This document shows positions 1 to 14,700 of a stretch of DNA of 64,000 nt, piece after piece. The notes beneath the pieces are model-generated. The model searched no databases, was not told the DNA's origin, and saw only the letters and a list, made by a program, of their open reading frames with translations. Location of the stretch: NCBI RefSeq assembly GCF_000150275.1, contig NW_002060948.1:5312241-5376240 (forward strand). Direction: 5' to 3'. The translations under genes were made by a program, and so were the position numbers. The number at the start of each line of letters is the position of its first letter. Within the stretch, counting starts at the first letter, position 1. This stretch comes from Trichoplax adhaerens (taxonomy: Eukaryota > Placozoa > Uniplacotomia > Trichoplacea > Trichoplacidae).

Positions 1-2600
1 AGTAATCCTTTAAGCATAGTCAATAAAAGAAACTAAGGCATATTGAATTAAGTATCCCTAATTTGTTAAGATAATCGATGAATGGACAACAAATTTATTT
101 ATTCTATGTATTCTATCATGTCTACGATACACATACATATATATAATGCTTGATGTAGATAGTCGTCGCTGATATTCTTCAATATTTCAGATTTGGAGAT
201 ATTTAATAAAAGAGCTCTCTACGAATAGAAATCACTGCGTGTCGTAATTTGTATAGAGATCCTATTTAATGGAAAGATTTACTATCCTCAACTAATCAAC
301 AGAAAGAATCTTTTGATGCTATTCCTGTTAGCTTCCGATGAAGAAACTGATAGAATCAACACTCTAGGCAATATGTTTATAGTTTAACTGCTTATAGAAA
401 TCTACTCCGTATTGTAGTTATAATAAAACAATAAATAAGTACGGAAAGACTATGAATTTGTTATACAAGAGTAGCTGCAGTAGAAAATACTCTCAACAAA
501 TCTATAGCAGTAAAGTCGTATCGATAGTATCTACAATAAAATTCTAATCTAACTAGGTCTGATGAAGATAAATTTTGTATACTGTATTACAGTCAATCTT
601 GAACTGTCAGTGTATCTATAGGATATCAATAGGAATTACTGACCTACTTGACTCATCAGTTTATGTAGTTTAGTGTATAAACTACGAAATCGCAATAGTA
701 ACAGTAACATCATTATTACGATTAATACTCATTTACTATTGCTGGCATGAACATGTTACTGTAAACATAAAAGTTGAAATAGCATATCCTAGCCCCACAC
801 AGACAAGTAATGGCATCTGCTCCATAATTACCCCACTCTAATCTCGCAACTATATTAGCAATTTCAGGTACTAAATAGGAATTAATTTTAATGCTTAATT
901 CACTATACTATATCTATAAAATATCGCAGTTGATTCTAGCTTAAGAGATTTGTAATATCTCTTTGAAAGACTAAGATTAGATCATGTCCTCCTAAATACT
1001 GTAGACCTCAACATTTGCTGTATGGCGGACCGACTAAAATTTAGTATAACTTTGAGCATGCATAGTAAAGGTAAAGTTAATTATTTACAGATCACCAATT
1101 TGATTTCTCGGTAATTTCAAAGTTAACTCTCTACAAATGTTTATTGTCTGAAATGCTAGACCATTTATGCTTTGATAGGACATAAGCATCCTTTAGCAAT
1201 GAAACTGATCATATCTAGACACTAAAGCTGACTTTAGTACTGAAACACTCAATTTGCATCTGTATAATTTAGAATAGCGATCATCAACAGCTAATCTGGC
1301 CTGTAATGAATCATTCTATAACCTTTACCATTTCCTAGATTAGGTTAATCACTATCTCATTTTATTTTAGCAAGGATAAAATTGACTTCCATAGAGCCTT
1401 GTACTTACTAACACAGTACTCTGTATTTCATAATACAAAATGGAAATTAAAAAAATTGTTTAGAACTTCTTAATTCAAGCTAGCCGTTGCATAGCGAATG
1501 GGCTAATAATTAATAGACCACTATTTCTGGGGCGTTGTGAGCTCTCTATACTGGTTGAAAGCTGTTTAGCATAGTACGGCGGCTTATTAGATCTTTTAAA
1601 TTTTCAAGGCATTTACATTAAATTTGGCTCAGATTCTACATAAACAGAATGTTACAACCTTGAACCATTGGCTCTTGATATTTCTATTCATTTTTACTGC
1701 AGTATTAAGTTACTTTATTTCTTTAAAACTCTAATGCAAACCAATTGTCACTGGTACATGTACGGTCGGGTTCAACCAACATACAAATCACGCCGTAACA
1801 GTGGCCTATAGCAATGTTCAGCCTCTGCTATATCATTCTTAACCTAGTGATATCACTGATTTAAACACCTTCCATTCAAATGGAAAGGACTTGATAACAG
1901 ATTATGTTACTGCAATAAAGTTGCAAGACCTAAAGTCTTATTTTAATGCCCATCATTTAAAATATTAATTCATCACCAACTTAAGATTTTCATACTAGTA
2001 ATAATTCATAAATCTTGTACCGTCTTATTCAGTCATAAATACTTCAGAACAATTCACAGTAACTGCTTTAACTAGATAGCTACATCGTTGGTTATAGATA
2101 TTTGTTGCTATTTGCAGCATGATATCAGATTCTATTCTATGCTAATGATTATTGCATACGGTAGTACTTCATAATCACTAATCAGTCCGTTACGATGAAT
2201 ATAATTTAATTAATAATTCAATAATATATACGATGTTCTTTAATAACCTTAGTAAATATATTTTTATATGTGGGGGAATGGCATAGTGAGCCATTCATTA
2301 GGTTGTATTAAATATCGCAATATAGACACTTATAATAATGAAATAAAAAAATCCTATTGACGAGGCTTACTTCTTTAAAGTAATTAAGAAAATTATTTTT
2401 TTAAATAGAGCTTTAAAATAAAGAATATAAATGGACTATACATGCACGAATAGGTCAATTTTTCATAGTGGCAATTTTATTATGCAATTTTTGGAAGAGC
2501 TGAAGGTAATTGTTTAAGTCATTAACTACCGTTAAGTATACGAAGTTACTGTTTTATCCTCTTCTTTGACTTTTTATTGTACCTTAGTTCTAAAACGCAA
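1..2600. other. Left flank, no gene seen
   Basis: AT-rich sequence in which I see no exon matching the transporter array downstream and no other recognisable protein or RNA gene. Open frames are all short and lack plausible splice signals joined in phase. It probably includes the distal upstream region of transporter copy 1. No clear repeat structure was noticed by eye. Confidence 0.5.
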
Positions 2601-2661
2601 GGGAATAAGGTAATTACGGGAAAGAAAGTCCTGAACAAAAGATTTAAATTTAATTCAACGT

Positions 2662-2683
2662 AAGATCCACCCGGTTTACGTCA
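2662..2683 (+). promoter_or_regulatory. Shared upstream element of transporter copy 1
   Basis: The block reads AAGATCCACCCGG followed by TTACGTCA at 2676-2683, about 130-150 bases before the ATG of copy 1. Related blocks sit at similar distances before the other four transporter genes. TTACGTCA resembles a CREB/ATF-type bZIP site. A second shared box (GAACAAAAGAT then TTAAATTTA) lies just upstream near 2633 and recurs before copies 3 and 4. The regulatory role is inferred from conservation between paralogues only. Confidence 0.5.
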
Positions 2684-2814
2684 AAGCTCGTCACTATAGA
2701 ACAGAAAGATTGTTACAAGAAGACATTACTAGTATACCATCTTACTTCTAATCAATTGGCTTTAATTAACCAAGCCATCATTATTGCTATTGAAATCTCG
2801 GAGTAGCATTAGCA

Positions 2815-5800
2815 ATGGCGACCAAAACTGACCAGGAGAAACCAATGATGGAGAATCATCAACATCAAAATCACGACAGTGCTACCCAGGTATAAAATTA
2901 GTCTTCCTTCTGATGCAAATAAATACGTGGGTGCAGCATGTATTTTAATTAAAGTATCAGTTACCAGGAGCTGATACCTATGTTACTTTGTAGCTATCTA
3001 AATGGGATAGGCTAATTATTTAAGCATCAAGATAAAAGGTCTTAATAATTTAACTTGTTGCTACCGATATCCACTTCATCGACTTTGTTGAATCTTATGC
3101 ACCTATTTAACGCGTTATTTTAACATTGTACTCACTTATTATGTCTATCATTTTTATTCTATCATTTCAATATATTGAACTCATGATTTAGGATGATAAG
3201 AAAAGCGCTGGTTAGTACCTAATGTTGATACAATATTAAGTGATAAATGATAATCATTAATGATGGTAAACTTGGCTTAAACTTGTAAATAAGATTAAAC
3301 CATTTGAATCACTTTCTTTTAGTGGTCTATAAACTTCATGAAGTTCCTCCATTTCTGTATACTATTGCTCTAGGACTACAAGTAATGACTTCGAGTTATA
3401 TTTCATCGGTTTTGCATCTACGGTAGCAATAGGACTAATTCTTTTCACTAGATTGATTTCGTTTTCACTCAATATTTTTTAATATAATTCACGTCAAGTG
3501 CCAGCGTTATCACACCATAATGAATTGATTGCCGATACTAATTGCTCCCACTATTTCTGTAGCATTACTTAACGATGTTTGGGAGCACTGTTTCTTTACC
3601 ATTTGTCCTCGCCGCACCGCTTTGCATCGGTAATAATAATCCATTAGCCATAAGTCAGTTGATTTCCACCATTTTTTTCATGTCTGGCCTTGCTACGTTA
3701 TTGCAATCAACATTTGGCGTCAGGTTTGTCTAAATAGGTCATTTTTATAATGTTTATAACTTACATTTCTATAATTTAATTCAAAAGCGGATGGAGCTCT
3801 ACACTGAATTAGAGTAGAGAGTATAATTTTTTTTTTTTTCATTTTACCGTAAGTCCTTCGGCTGCACGAATGAACAAACATTAGCCATGAAATTCGTACT
3901 ATACTGAGAGGCAACTTTCTCATGATTCGCTGGCATCTTATTTCAGTAAATGGTCATCTTGGACCGTTTCATTTACCATTGAATTCCGTGCTAGCAATGA
4001 TTATTAGATTATTTAAATAGTTCATATAATTAATTCCGATTTAAAATCATATCATTAATGCAGAGCTAATATATGTGGTAGACGGTAACTACTTCCGAAG
4101 GAAAAACTATTTGTTCCATATTTATTTATGTTAATCACTTGATCTGGGACAATTTTAGTAAGACAACCACCAAAAAATAGAGCTTATAGAAAGTTTTATT
4201 CACAGATAATTACTCTTTAATATCAGTTGTGCTAGATCTCTTAAGTTGGTCCATTTGTGTCCTTTAACATGCATATTACACAGTCCTTTTGGCATTGTTT
4301 ACCAAACTATAGTTTGTCTTTTAATGAATACAACAAGTGATTAATAAACCAAATTTATAGGCTACCAATCGTACAGGGAGGATCCTTTGCCTTTATAGCT
4401 CCAACTATTGCTATTATGTCACTGGATAAATGGAAAAGCACTTGCAGACCAAATATTTTACCCTGGGCAAGTACGTGATTGTATAGAATACTGTAGTACT
4501 ATCTTCTTCATTGCAGGCTTTACCATTTCTATACTTAACTAAATCAAGTATTAAATTGTACTATATGTACTTGCATACATTCTTTCTCATCATCTGAAAT
4601 TTGCCATAGTATTCTTAGCCACCAGAAATAAAATAGAAGACTGAGTAATGCAGAGAGAATTATTAAATAAATATTACTTGGCTTTTTGATTGTTTAGATC
4701 TTACAATGGATGAGCAAGTAAATCAAACAGAAATGTGGCAAGTTCGGATGCGAGAGGTAATTTATCCTTGTCGAAGTCGAGAATTATAGGTAGTAATAAG
4801 TTAGTAGCTACAACGCGGTGAATTCGTTTCTAATTTCACATAAATGAAATTATGCTTCTTAGTGAGTCCAACTCGAATAAACGAGTATTCCTAAATATAT
4901 TTTGCTTACCGGTAACTAATTTATATTTTAACTATACTGAAACTGGTAATAATAACGTTATATTTATTAAAAGATCCAAGGAGCTATCATGCTATCATCC
5001 CTATTTCAAATATTCATTGGTTTTTCTGGTATAATTGGACTTTGCCTACGATTTATTGGACCAATTACCATCGCTCCGACGATTACTTTAATTGGGTTAT
5101 CGATAATTAGTGCGGCTACATTTTATTCATGTATGAAAATGATAAATATTTAAAGTTAATAATCAGTCAATAGAGTTATAATTGTATAGAAATATGTGAT
5201 CAAATATCTAGTCATAATAAAGTAATTTTGATAAATTTTACATGCTAAATTCTTAATATTAACTCTGGGTATCTATTTTTGATTATAGCTTCCCACTGGG
5301 GCATAGCGATATTGTAAGTATAAGTTATATTATGATGAAGTGTTAAATTAAATGAATTTAAATGTTAGAATAAGAAGTCCTGTATAATTTGCTCTCGTAC
5401 ATCATTATAATTTGTTAGGACGGTATTCTTTATCGCCCTTTTCTCACAAGTTCTGGAGAGATTTCCTGTTCCAATGCCCGCTTTTCAGAGAGGGAAAGGC
5501 TGTTATGTTACTAGAGTGCACATATTCAGGCTCTTCCCGGTACGATAATCGTTGATGATAATTAAATACTTTACGATATATCTGTTCTATTAATGATTAT
5601 AACAGTTTATCATTTACCCCGAGTAAATCTTATCGTTATATCGAAGTGATAAACAAATTGTAAAATAAAAAAATACTAAAAATATTTGGGTATAGAAAAT
5701 ACTCGTAAGTAACAATATAATAAAAACTACAGAAAATAGTAAATCTGAGCAGCCTTTGTAATTTACTCTCGAATTGGTCTATATACGCGTATGATGTAAA

Positions 5801-7170
5801 AATGATGTCTGGAATCCGAAATATTAACACTCTAATGACTTTTTCTAAATTTAGGTATTGATTGCTGTCATAACATCATGGGTATTATCGGCTATCCTTA
5901 CATCTGCTGGTGCTTTCACCTCAAATCGAGCTAATCCAACCTATTTTGCCAGAACTGATGCTAGAATCTCTGTATTACAAACATCACCTTGGTTTCGATT
6001 TCCATATCCTTGTATGATAAATGCATTAACAAATCACTTTAACTCCTAATGTAAAATATGAATGCAAATTAATTATAATTATACTTTAATCGTTTATATA
6101 CATATAATCGTATAACCGAATGACTTGGCTTACTTTACTAATTACAATACATTTAACTTTAGTTCAATGGGGTACACCTACAGTCTCTGTTGCTAGTGTA
6201 TTTGGTATGCTGGCGGGAGTATTAGCATCTATGATCGAATCGATTGGCGATTATTATGCTTGTGCTAGACTTGCTGGTGCCAAACCTCCACCGAGACATG
6301 CTATTAATCGTGGTATTGGTATGGAAGGAATAGGATGTGTGTTAGCTGGTATGATTGGCTCTGGTAACGGAACCACCTCCTATAGCCAAAATGTAGGAGC
6401 CATTGGTATAACTAGGGTAAGTTATGATATTACTGAATAATTTTATTAACCGTATAGACGATGATTCAATGTACTTTCTACTGTAGCTCTTTGAATTTAC
6501 AAAACAATTGTTGATTATTGTCTTTGCTATTATGCTAAAGGTTGGCAGCCGTGCTGTAGTCCAGTGTGGAGCTGTTATAATGATCATCTTAGCCATTATA
6601 AGCAAATTTGGAGCCATTTTTGCATCAGTACCTAATCCTATCGTTGGGGGAGTATTCCTTGTTATGTTTGGACTAGTAACATCAGTTGGCCTATCCAATC
6701 TTCAGTTCTGTAATATGAATTCGCCAAGAAACATCTTTGTTGTTGGTATATCGATTATTTTTGGTATGGCTTTCCCTACTTGGCTAAGAACGGGCACTAA
6801 CTCATCTGTAATTAAAACTAACGTAACAGAACTGGATCAAATTATTATCGTTTTACTCAGTACTAACATTGCTGTTGGAGGATTTGTTGCTTTAATCCTT
6901 GACAATATTCTTCCTGGTACTTTGGAAGAACGTGGTATGCATATATGGTCTCGAGAAACAGCGAATGCATCGAATGTAATGAGTTATGAATACGCAAAAG
7001 ATATAAAAAGATCATATGATCTTCCATTTGGAATGTCTACTTTCTTCCAGAAATTTGCATGCACAAATTATCTGCCATTCTGTCCACCACGTTATGATGA
7101 TCTGATAGAAGAATCAGAGCAACACATAGATCTGGAATCTAGGAAAGAATACATTAGTACTGTAGTATAA
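2815..7170 (+). CDS. SLC23/NAT family nucleobase-ascorbate-type transporter, copy 1
   Basis: Multipass plasma-membrane permease of the NAT/NCS2 (SLC23) family, 608 residues, close to human SLC23A1 in length. Twelve exons: 2815-2889, 3192-3210, 3323-3381, 3563-3723, 4361-4470, 4698-4756, 4974-5130, 5289-5313, 5419-5539, 5855-6011, 6163-6416, 6541-7170. All junctions are GT-AG and keep phase. The first membrane segment carries the family Q-H pair (GLQHYL, Q51-H52). A loop has two N-glycosylation sequons (N142, N150). TM8 has the [12 protein letters not shown] motif with the conserved acidic E340. The signature [10 protein letters not shown] is at 390-399, and the C-terminal tail is acidic and cytosolic. 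Signature position one is Q, the residue typical of nucleobase or xanthine carriers; vertebrate vitamin C carriers have P. Substrate is therefore uncertain, with purine or pyrimidine uptake favoured. The start is the ATG in a conserved CATTAGCAATGG context shared with copies 2 and 3. Exon 2 is a 19-base microexon with donor GTTAGT. Confidence 0.93.
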
Positions 7171-10100
7171 ATAATTGGTTTAATTTAGTACAGCAGCAGC
7201 ATTAATAGCTTTTGCTTTAAATTTCTCACTACGCTTTTATTTTTATTATTATCATATATTATAAATAATAGCCGATACTAACTTTATCGAGATTAAAACG
7301 GTGTTGAACATTGTCAGTTTAAGTACCAACTTTATAATATCCGCTAGAGAAATACAACTGTTGTTATGCTCTTAGGGTTTCTTCTGTTCTTAACTTGATG
7401 TTCTCCAGCTAATGTTCTCACTAACGATGACTCTCTATAAAACTTTCATTTACACCTTATTTAGTAGCCTTCATGAGTTGAATATAAGCCAACTTTAATT
7501 CTAGGTTAATTTTTGGAGCTGGATTACATTCTTATTCTATGGTAAATAAAGCAAGAAATAATTTATCATTATTCTGATTTTTCCCTTATATTCGATCATC
7601 CTTGAATGGAAATTATGGCATTGAACAGTACATATTTTATATTTTAAATAAGAAATTATATACCGAACATAAAAAAGTTACGGTCATGATTTGAATAATG
7701 AATACAGATCGTAGCTAAGTCATATAAAGGACTACCGCATCTATGATTAGAAACTTTTAGTAATCGATATCTTAATATATCTATACTGAAATCATTCGCA
7801 ACCCCTTAGTTATTCTAGGATCCAACTAAGGTGCATAAATTCTATTCTACTACTTTCATGCCTTTTCTATGAAATTTATTTGACCATTTACAGTAATTCT
7901 ATGTAAATGTTCAGCTATAGCTGTTCCAATTTAACCCGGTTAGTAACTACTATGATTATAATAAACATTACGATATCTAATGAATATATATAAATATTTG
8001 TAATTCAGAGATTCTATAACATACAGGCTGTTCTCAGCGATGTATAACGAAGGAAAAAAGTCCAATAGTAATATAGGAAAAGAATTCTGAATTCTGCATT
8101 AATACTCGAAGATCGGGTTAGGAAGCTAATACTTTTGTAAAGGACGGAGATTGCTAAAAATTTTTCCAGATTGTTATCGGTATTTAAAGTGTTAATTATT
8201 ATTTTTACTCGTATAGCAGCAATATTATAATAATTTTACATAGTGTGATTTTCCGATTTGAAAAACCTCGACACCGGTGTTGACACAAGAGATCTCTAAT
8301 ACTCTAAGGTAATGAAGATTAAAAATCAAAGATTTTCCCATTTAATTTTGACATTAGCATAAGCTTGTTATTATGAATGAATTAGTATACGTTCATAAAT
8401 TGAGAAATCGAAAAAGATATGAATAGACGTAATGAACAATTAGTAATAACTTATAATTAACTTATTTACTTGCATAGCTGGTAATGCGTATTCTCGTAAA
8501 TAGCGATCTCCTCTGATCCTATTAAAATATGAGTTTCATGATTTCTGCTACTATAAAATTTGACTTTCAGATATTATTTACACCACAGCAGTAATGCATT
8601 ATAAGATTAAAAGCATTTTTCATTATTGACTTAGTAGATGATGAAAATTGCAGTACAGAGATACGATGATCGCTAGTTAGAGAATGCTTTGTAAAATGCT
8701 TCTTAACGATATTTTGTTATACGTAATACAATATTGTTCATTGCAAGAAGCTCATCGTATGAATTCTTACCTACCTAATAAAACAGTTGAAAGTGGCTAG
8801 ATTAATTATCTTAGATAAACGGATTACTGCTCTGAGAATAGCGCAGTAAATTATAACTGTGAGCACTTTTGAATTATGTAAATCATCTTTATACCTGTAC
8901 CTTACAGTATATTATTTATGCCATTCTTATCAGTCAGCAGTACTCATGATCGCTTGGGGTCTATAAGGTAACCTATAATTAAAAATTAGAATTACTATTA
9001 TCGTTTTTCTTCTAATTCAATCCAACCAAAGCCGACCCAATTTGATTGTATTTATCACAGGAATGATTGATACCGGTACAATATTTTAAGAGTAGATTAG
9101 AAAATTAAATTCTTATGCATCACGCGAGATAATCTTAGTCAGATTCTTGAATTAGCGTAAAATTTTAGTATCTGAAATTCGATTTCATTAGGAGGATTTC
9201 GTTAAACGATCACCAAATTGTAAAGATATTTAAATGCCTATATGACTACCTTACACATTTACTACTAAAAAATTATTGTTCTAAATAACACTAATAGAAT
9301 AAAATATGAAACAGTTTATAAAAATTTTGAACAAATACAATTATGATTAGTTAAATTCATTAATTTAGATTAAAATTATATAATTCTATATCAAGATATA
9401 AAGAGTAGAAATTACTTCATTGTAGTAGCAGGTCAGTATATGTCCTTCTATGAAATTATTTTCTTAAACAATTATAGAAATGCAAGGGTAGTATAACTGT
9501 CTAATATATAGTTATTGATGTCATCGTATTCTATTTTGCATGTAGTCTTCTTATATACTGTATACGAGTATCTATGCTTTGGTAAGAAGTGCTGAACCTG
9601 TTGTGCTATGTATTGCCTCTGAATTAATATGCAAAATCCTAAGTTTTGCATATGTATTAACTTCCAGAGTATAAGACAATCCTAATCAAATTAATCTGTG
9701 ATGAATTAATTATATGTAACATCGTAATTGCTGTATATCTATATTTTTGTATTGAATTTCATTATTAAACTTTATAACACTAATCAAGTCCGATCAATTT
9801 TATAAATCTACGCAAATTTATTCCAAATTTGCAATTATTAAATTAAGCTCATGCTTTCTGCCTTTCTGCTATTCAATAAATGAATCGTGCACCAATTAAT
9901 ATACTGTACTTTGTAATATAAATTATAATTCAAAAAATTTTTGTTTTCTTGCGATGTATGATTCTCGAGAACTTTACTTCTCAATTCAATACTATCCATT
10001 CACCAATAAGTTATCTAATAGCGAATATCACCTCTGAAGTACAGACTATTATAAGTTTATTGCCAGCTCTTTCGATACCCAATGCTTCACAATCATCGAC

Positions 10101-11560
10101 TCCAAAAGTAAATCAGCTGATACCCGGGTTACAGTTGCCGTAAGGAAAAAATGGCATATTGTACATTATGTATTCCCATTTTAACAAGCCTAACATCACT
10201 TTACCTAAAACATACATTGATTATCAATTTATATTGACCATAGATGCAATCTGACTGTATAATTTCATTCATCGCCATTTCCGTTTTGTTTCCTTTGATA
10301 GCAAGTGACTGGAGATATTTTGCAGCAGCTTTAAAAAGCCAGTTACGTAAAGTTGTTGTTTATTATTTCGATATTACTTACTTCCAAAGTATGCTATCAG
10401 TTCAAAATTGAATAACCAGACAACTATTACAATTATTTTGCCCGAATAGCCTGAACCATAATATCTTGAATGAACCTTACATCCTTTAATCGATAGTGCA
10501 TAATTTGATCCATTTTTACGCACTTTAAGGCCATAAATAATGCTTAATCAGTATTAGCTTACTTCTGTGCTTAAAAAATTAAGCTAATCCTTTATAAAGT
10601 ATGAGGTAGGAGTCAGTTAAATGCGCGAAGAGAATATATTCTATTCATTTGCAGAATAAAACTTGCTATTGACAATTAAGGCCTATATACACAAGATTGA
10701 TCTGTTCTGCAGGCCTGTAGACTTTAATAAAAACTGTAGGACCTGTGTGATCTTAATCATGATTAGCCTTTGTAACAATTTACTTTTTATGGTCTTTATT
10801 TACCAATAAACTTCATCGTACATGATAAATCAAAACTAGACTTAGTGCCTATCACTGAAATTTACTAACGATTGTAAATGATCATCCTGCCACAAAATAC
10901 CAACCAGCACCAGAAAAATTAAATAATCACAGCTAACGATTTATCGCTCCATCATGAATATCATCCCTCTCTTCCATTAAAGTACGGTACCTCATTCGCA
11001 CTATAGTATATTGGGTCTCATGGTGGTCAAACAATTACGGCCATAAAAACTTTGTTTATTAGCAATGTCATTGTAGAAAATCCTGACAGCAAGTAAAAGC
11101 TTAGAGATATTGTTGTTTGCCGTCTATTGATGAAAGTTAAACTTGACTGGAGTAATGACGTATTGCAAATTATTTATTTGTTAACCCTGCCCCTGGTTCT
11201 AACCATACGTCGTATATGATAGACTAAAAGAGTAAAATAAGAACTGTAAAATGGAAGCACAACTGTTATTAGTGCTAGCTTTTAAATGCGTTGTAACGCT
11301 ATGCTTATGACGTTTCTTATAATCCTTTGGATATCAAATTATTTTATTCTACTCTATGAACGCAATTATTTGGAGTAGCCATTTCTAAGTACGACAAGTC
11401 CCAGAATAGATAAAATATTTAACCATAAGAGATAAATAAACAAACTGCTTAAACATACATACGAGCAAACTATTTTTTTTTACCGCCTTTACAACAATGT
11501 CAATTATGTAAATTTCCCATATTTTTTTGCCGCCGCCTTGATTTGATACTGATAATATAT
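7171..11560. other. Intergenic region between transporter copies 1 and 2
   Basis: The first 280 bases or so resemble the 3' flank of copy 2 (15901-16170), for example in a shared CTCCAGCTAAT stretch near 7405 and 16133, so they are probably 3' UTR or co-duplicated flank. The remainder is AT-rich with no supported gene. A block at about 10115-11285 is duplicated upstream of copy 3. A weaker resemblance links about 9578-10030 with 29543-29800 upstream of copy 4. Confidence 0.5.
10115..11285 (+). repeat. Duplicated intergenic block, member A
   Basis: This block lies upstream of transporter copy 2 and matches 18735-20045 upstream of copy 3 in the same orientation. The match starts near GGTTACAGTTGCCGTAAG and ends near ATGGAAGCACAACTGTTATT, with many substitutions and indels between. 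It shows that copies 2 and 3 arose by duplication of a unit including at least a kilobase of upstream DNA. Open frames in one member are not kept in the other, so the block is more likely regulatory or neutral than coding. Boundaries are by eye, within about 30 bases. Confidence 0.6.
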
Positions 11561-11570
11561 ATTGTAGCAA

Positions 11571-11593
11571 AAGACTACCCCGGTGCTACCTCA
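11571..11593 (+). promoter_or_regulatory. Shared upstream element of transporter copy 2
   Basis: AAGACTACCCCGGTGCTACCTCA aligns with the element before copies 1 and 3. The bZIP-like core is altered (CTACCTCA in place of TTACGTCA), so this copy may have lost or weakened that site. It lies about 130-150 bases before the ATG. Confidence 0.45.
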
Positions 11594-11724
11594 AAATTAT
11601 TTACAAAAAAATTAAGCGCTTGCTTCGAGGAGACATTGCTTGTGCCATATTTCCAACATCTAAGTTGCTAATCAATTTATTTTAATCACCTCTTCACGAA
11701 TAAAATCTCGCCGTGACATTAGCA

Positions 11725-14700
11725 ATGGCAATTAATTCCAATCATGATGATACGATGACAGAAAATCACCAACAGGAAAATTGCAATGGTACCATCAAGG
11801 TATGTTAGTTTTACTTCGGGTACAAATAAGCATGTATTTAGAAGCCTGTATTTCAATTTACCTAGATTGTAGCAACAGTTGATATCGTTCTCTAATTTTA
11901 CAAAAAATTAATGGTTTAGGTTAATGCTTTTAAATATTAAGATAAAGAAGTCTTGATACATCAATTTGCTGCTGCTGGGATATCGATTTCACCAATATCA
12001 GCAGATTCCAATAGCTAATCCTATATTTTAAATATCATATTAATATTCAGATTATTTATTGTATGTATTTTTTATTCTATCTTTTCAATATTCATTATCT
12101 CATGATACAGAATGATGAGAAAAGCTTTGGTAAGTATCTAATGCCGATAAAATGTTATAGATAAACGATAATAATTAAATGATGACAAACTTCGTTTACT
12201 CTTGATTATGATTGATTTCTCCATTGCTAAACTCATAAATTAAATTGATCAAATGATTCTTGATCACTTTTTTAGTTGTCTATAAGCTTCATGAAGTTCC
12301 TCCATTTCTATATACTATTGGTCTAGGATTACAAGTAATAACTTTGTGTTTATCCAATCGATTTTTCATCTACAGTGGCAATACTCGTATAGCTGATTCT
12401 TTTTACTGGATTGATTTTATTTTCATTAAGTTGTTTAAACAGTATTAAAGTTAACTCTTAGCTTTATTCGAGCATAATTGATTGATTGCAACTGTTCTTA
12501 TAATTTTCTATAGCATTACTTGACAATGTTCGGGGCAACTATTTCTTTACCATTTGTCTTAGCGGCACCACTTTGCATTGGTTTTAATAATCCATTAGCT
12601 ATAAGCAACTTGATTTCCACCATTTTTTTTGTATCTGGTATTTCAACGTTATTGCAAGCAACATTTGGCATCAGGTTTGTCTTATTTTTATTATAAGTAT
12701 AGCTCAAATGCCTCTTATATCTAATATTAATTAACTTCGCGATGAAAATTGTTACATGTACCATCAATATACATATCACCAGAACCCATTTCAACATGAA
12801 ATATGAAATAAAAAATAGCTAATTTCTAGAGAAAAATTTTTATTGACACACATGCAACTTTTAACGTTCGCGATGTTGTACATCTTAAGTTCACTTTTTC
12901 GTATCACATAATCACATATAGGATTTTCGTGATTGTTTACATAACTATAGTCATTTCATTAACAAATAAATGATTAACAAACAAAATTTACAGGCTGCCA
13001 ATCGTGCAAGGAGGATCCTTTACCTTTGTAGCACCAACTGTCGCTATTATGGCACTTGATAAATGGAAGGGTACTTGTAGTCCGAATGTTTTGCCTTGGG
13101 CAAGTAAGTTATATTAAAGAATTTTACTATCATTTCCTACTCTGCATGTTTCGCTATATGCTATGTACAACACATGACTAAACATTCATCAGAATAGTAT
13201 AGCATGTACTTGCATGTATTCTTTCTTAGCTCATACATATTTCCTATCATTTTATTAACCACCAGAAATAAATTGACGTTACAGCAATGAAAGAATGCTT
13301 TATTGCTAACTAAATAACATTTTCCTTGATGATCTACGTAGACCTGACATTGGCCCAGCAAGAAAATCAAACAGAAATGTGGCAATCTCGTATGCGAGAG
13401 GTAATTTTTCTTTATGTCATTCGCTAGTTAATTAGTTGGTAATGGCTAAGTAACAGCAGAACGATAAGTTTACACATTTCTGTAGAAATGTAATCATGTC
13501 TTCTTTATAAAGTCCAAGTCTAGGTAATTTTTATAAGCTCTCCAATATCTTTATTATACTAACAACTTGTTTATATTTAAATCATGCATAAGCTAGTAAT
13601 AAAAATGTTCTACTTTATTACAAGATCCAAGGAGCTGTCATGCTATCATCGCTATTTCAGTTAATCATTGGTTTTTCTGGCATAATTGGACTTTGCCTAA
13701 GATTTATTGGACCGATCACTATTGCTCCTACGATTACTTTAGTTGGATTAACGTTAATCGATCCAGCTACCTTTTATTCGTGTATGAAAGCGATTAGAAT
13801 TTTTAACTGATTTAAAGAGCTATAATTATGTAGAAATATTGCATATAATCATATATTTAGTATATTACATTTTAAATATTAATTTCTTTAACACTAACTT
13901 TATGTTATCCATTTTCATTATAGCTTCTCACTGGGGTATGGCGATATTGTAAGTATAAGTATAAGGTACCGGTATAATATGATGAAGTATTAAATCATAT
14001 TACTTAAACTAAATCTAAATATTAGAAAAACATTAGCTCTCTAATACATGCATTTCGCTTTTTACACATTCGAATTCTTAGGACAATATTCTTTATTGGC
14101 CTTTTCTCACAAGTTCTGGAAAGATTTCCTATTCCAATACCCGCTTTTCAGAGAGGGAAAGGCTGTTATATCACTAGAGTCCACATATTTAGACTCTTCC
14201 CGGTATAGAAATCGCTCATGATATTTTAATGATTTAGAGTATCTTGATTCTATTAATAATTATAAAACTTCATCAATTAGCTGAAGTAAATCTTATTCTT
14301 ATTGGAAGGGAGATGTAATAATACAGTATCATACTTTATGATAACAATAGTAGTAGCTATTTAATAGTATAAATTAATCCTTATTTTATATACGTAAATA
14401 TTGTAAAAGTAAAATACTAAAATTATTTTGGGAACGCCACTAATAAAATCTTCAGAAAATAGTAAACTGGAGTAACCTTTGAATTTTACTTCCCTATTTT
14501 CCTTTTTTCCATGCAATAATGATATATAGAACGTGACGTATCAATATTCTATTGACTTTTCCCAAATTTAGGTGATGATTGCTGTTATAGCATCATGGAT
14601 CGTATCGGCTATCCTTACAGCTGCTGGTGCTTTCACCTCTGATCCAGCTAATCCAACTTATTTTGCTAGAACTGATGCTAGAATTTCTGTACTGGAATCA

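Noticed and set aside
6342-6698. Antisense open frame of 118 codons over exons 11-12 of copy 1, with similar antisense frames at 15291-15545, 24900-25244, 38373-38666 and 47169-47405
   Set aside because: They recur only because the sense coding sequence is conserved. They are shadows of exon 12 with no independent start or splice support.
9949-10143. 64-codon + strand frame upstream of copy 2
   Set aside because: No family match and no conserved counterpart upstream of copy 3.
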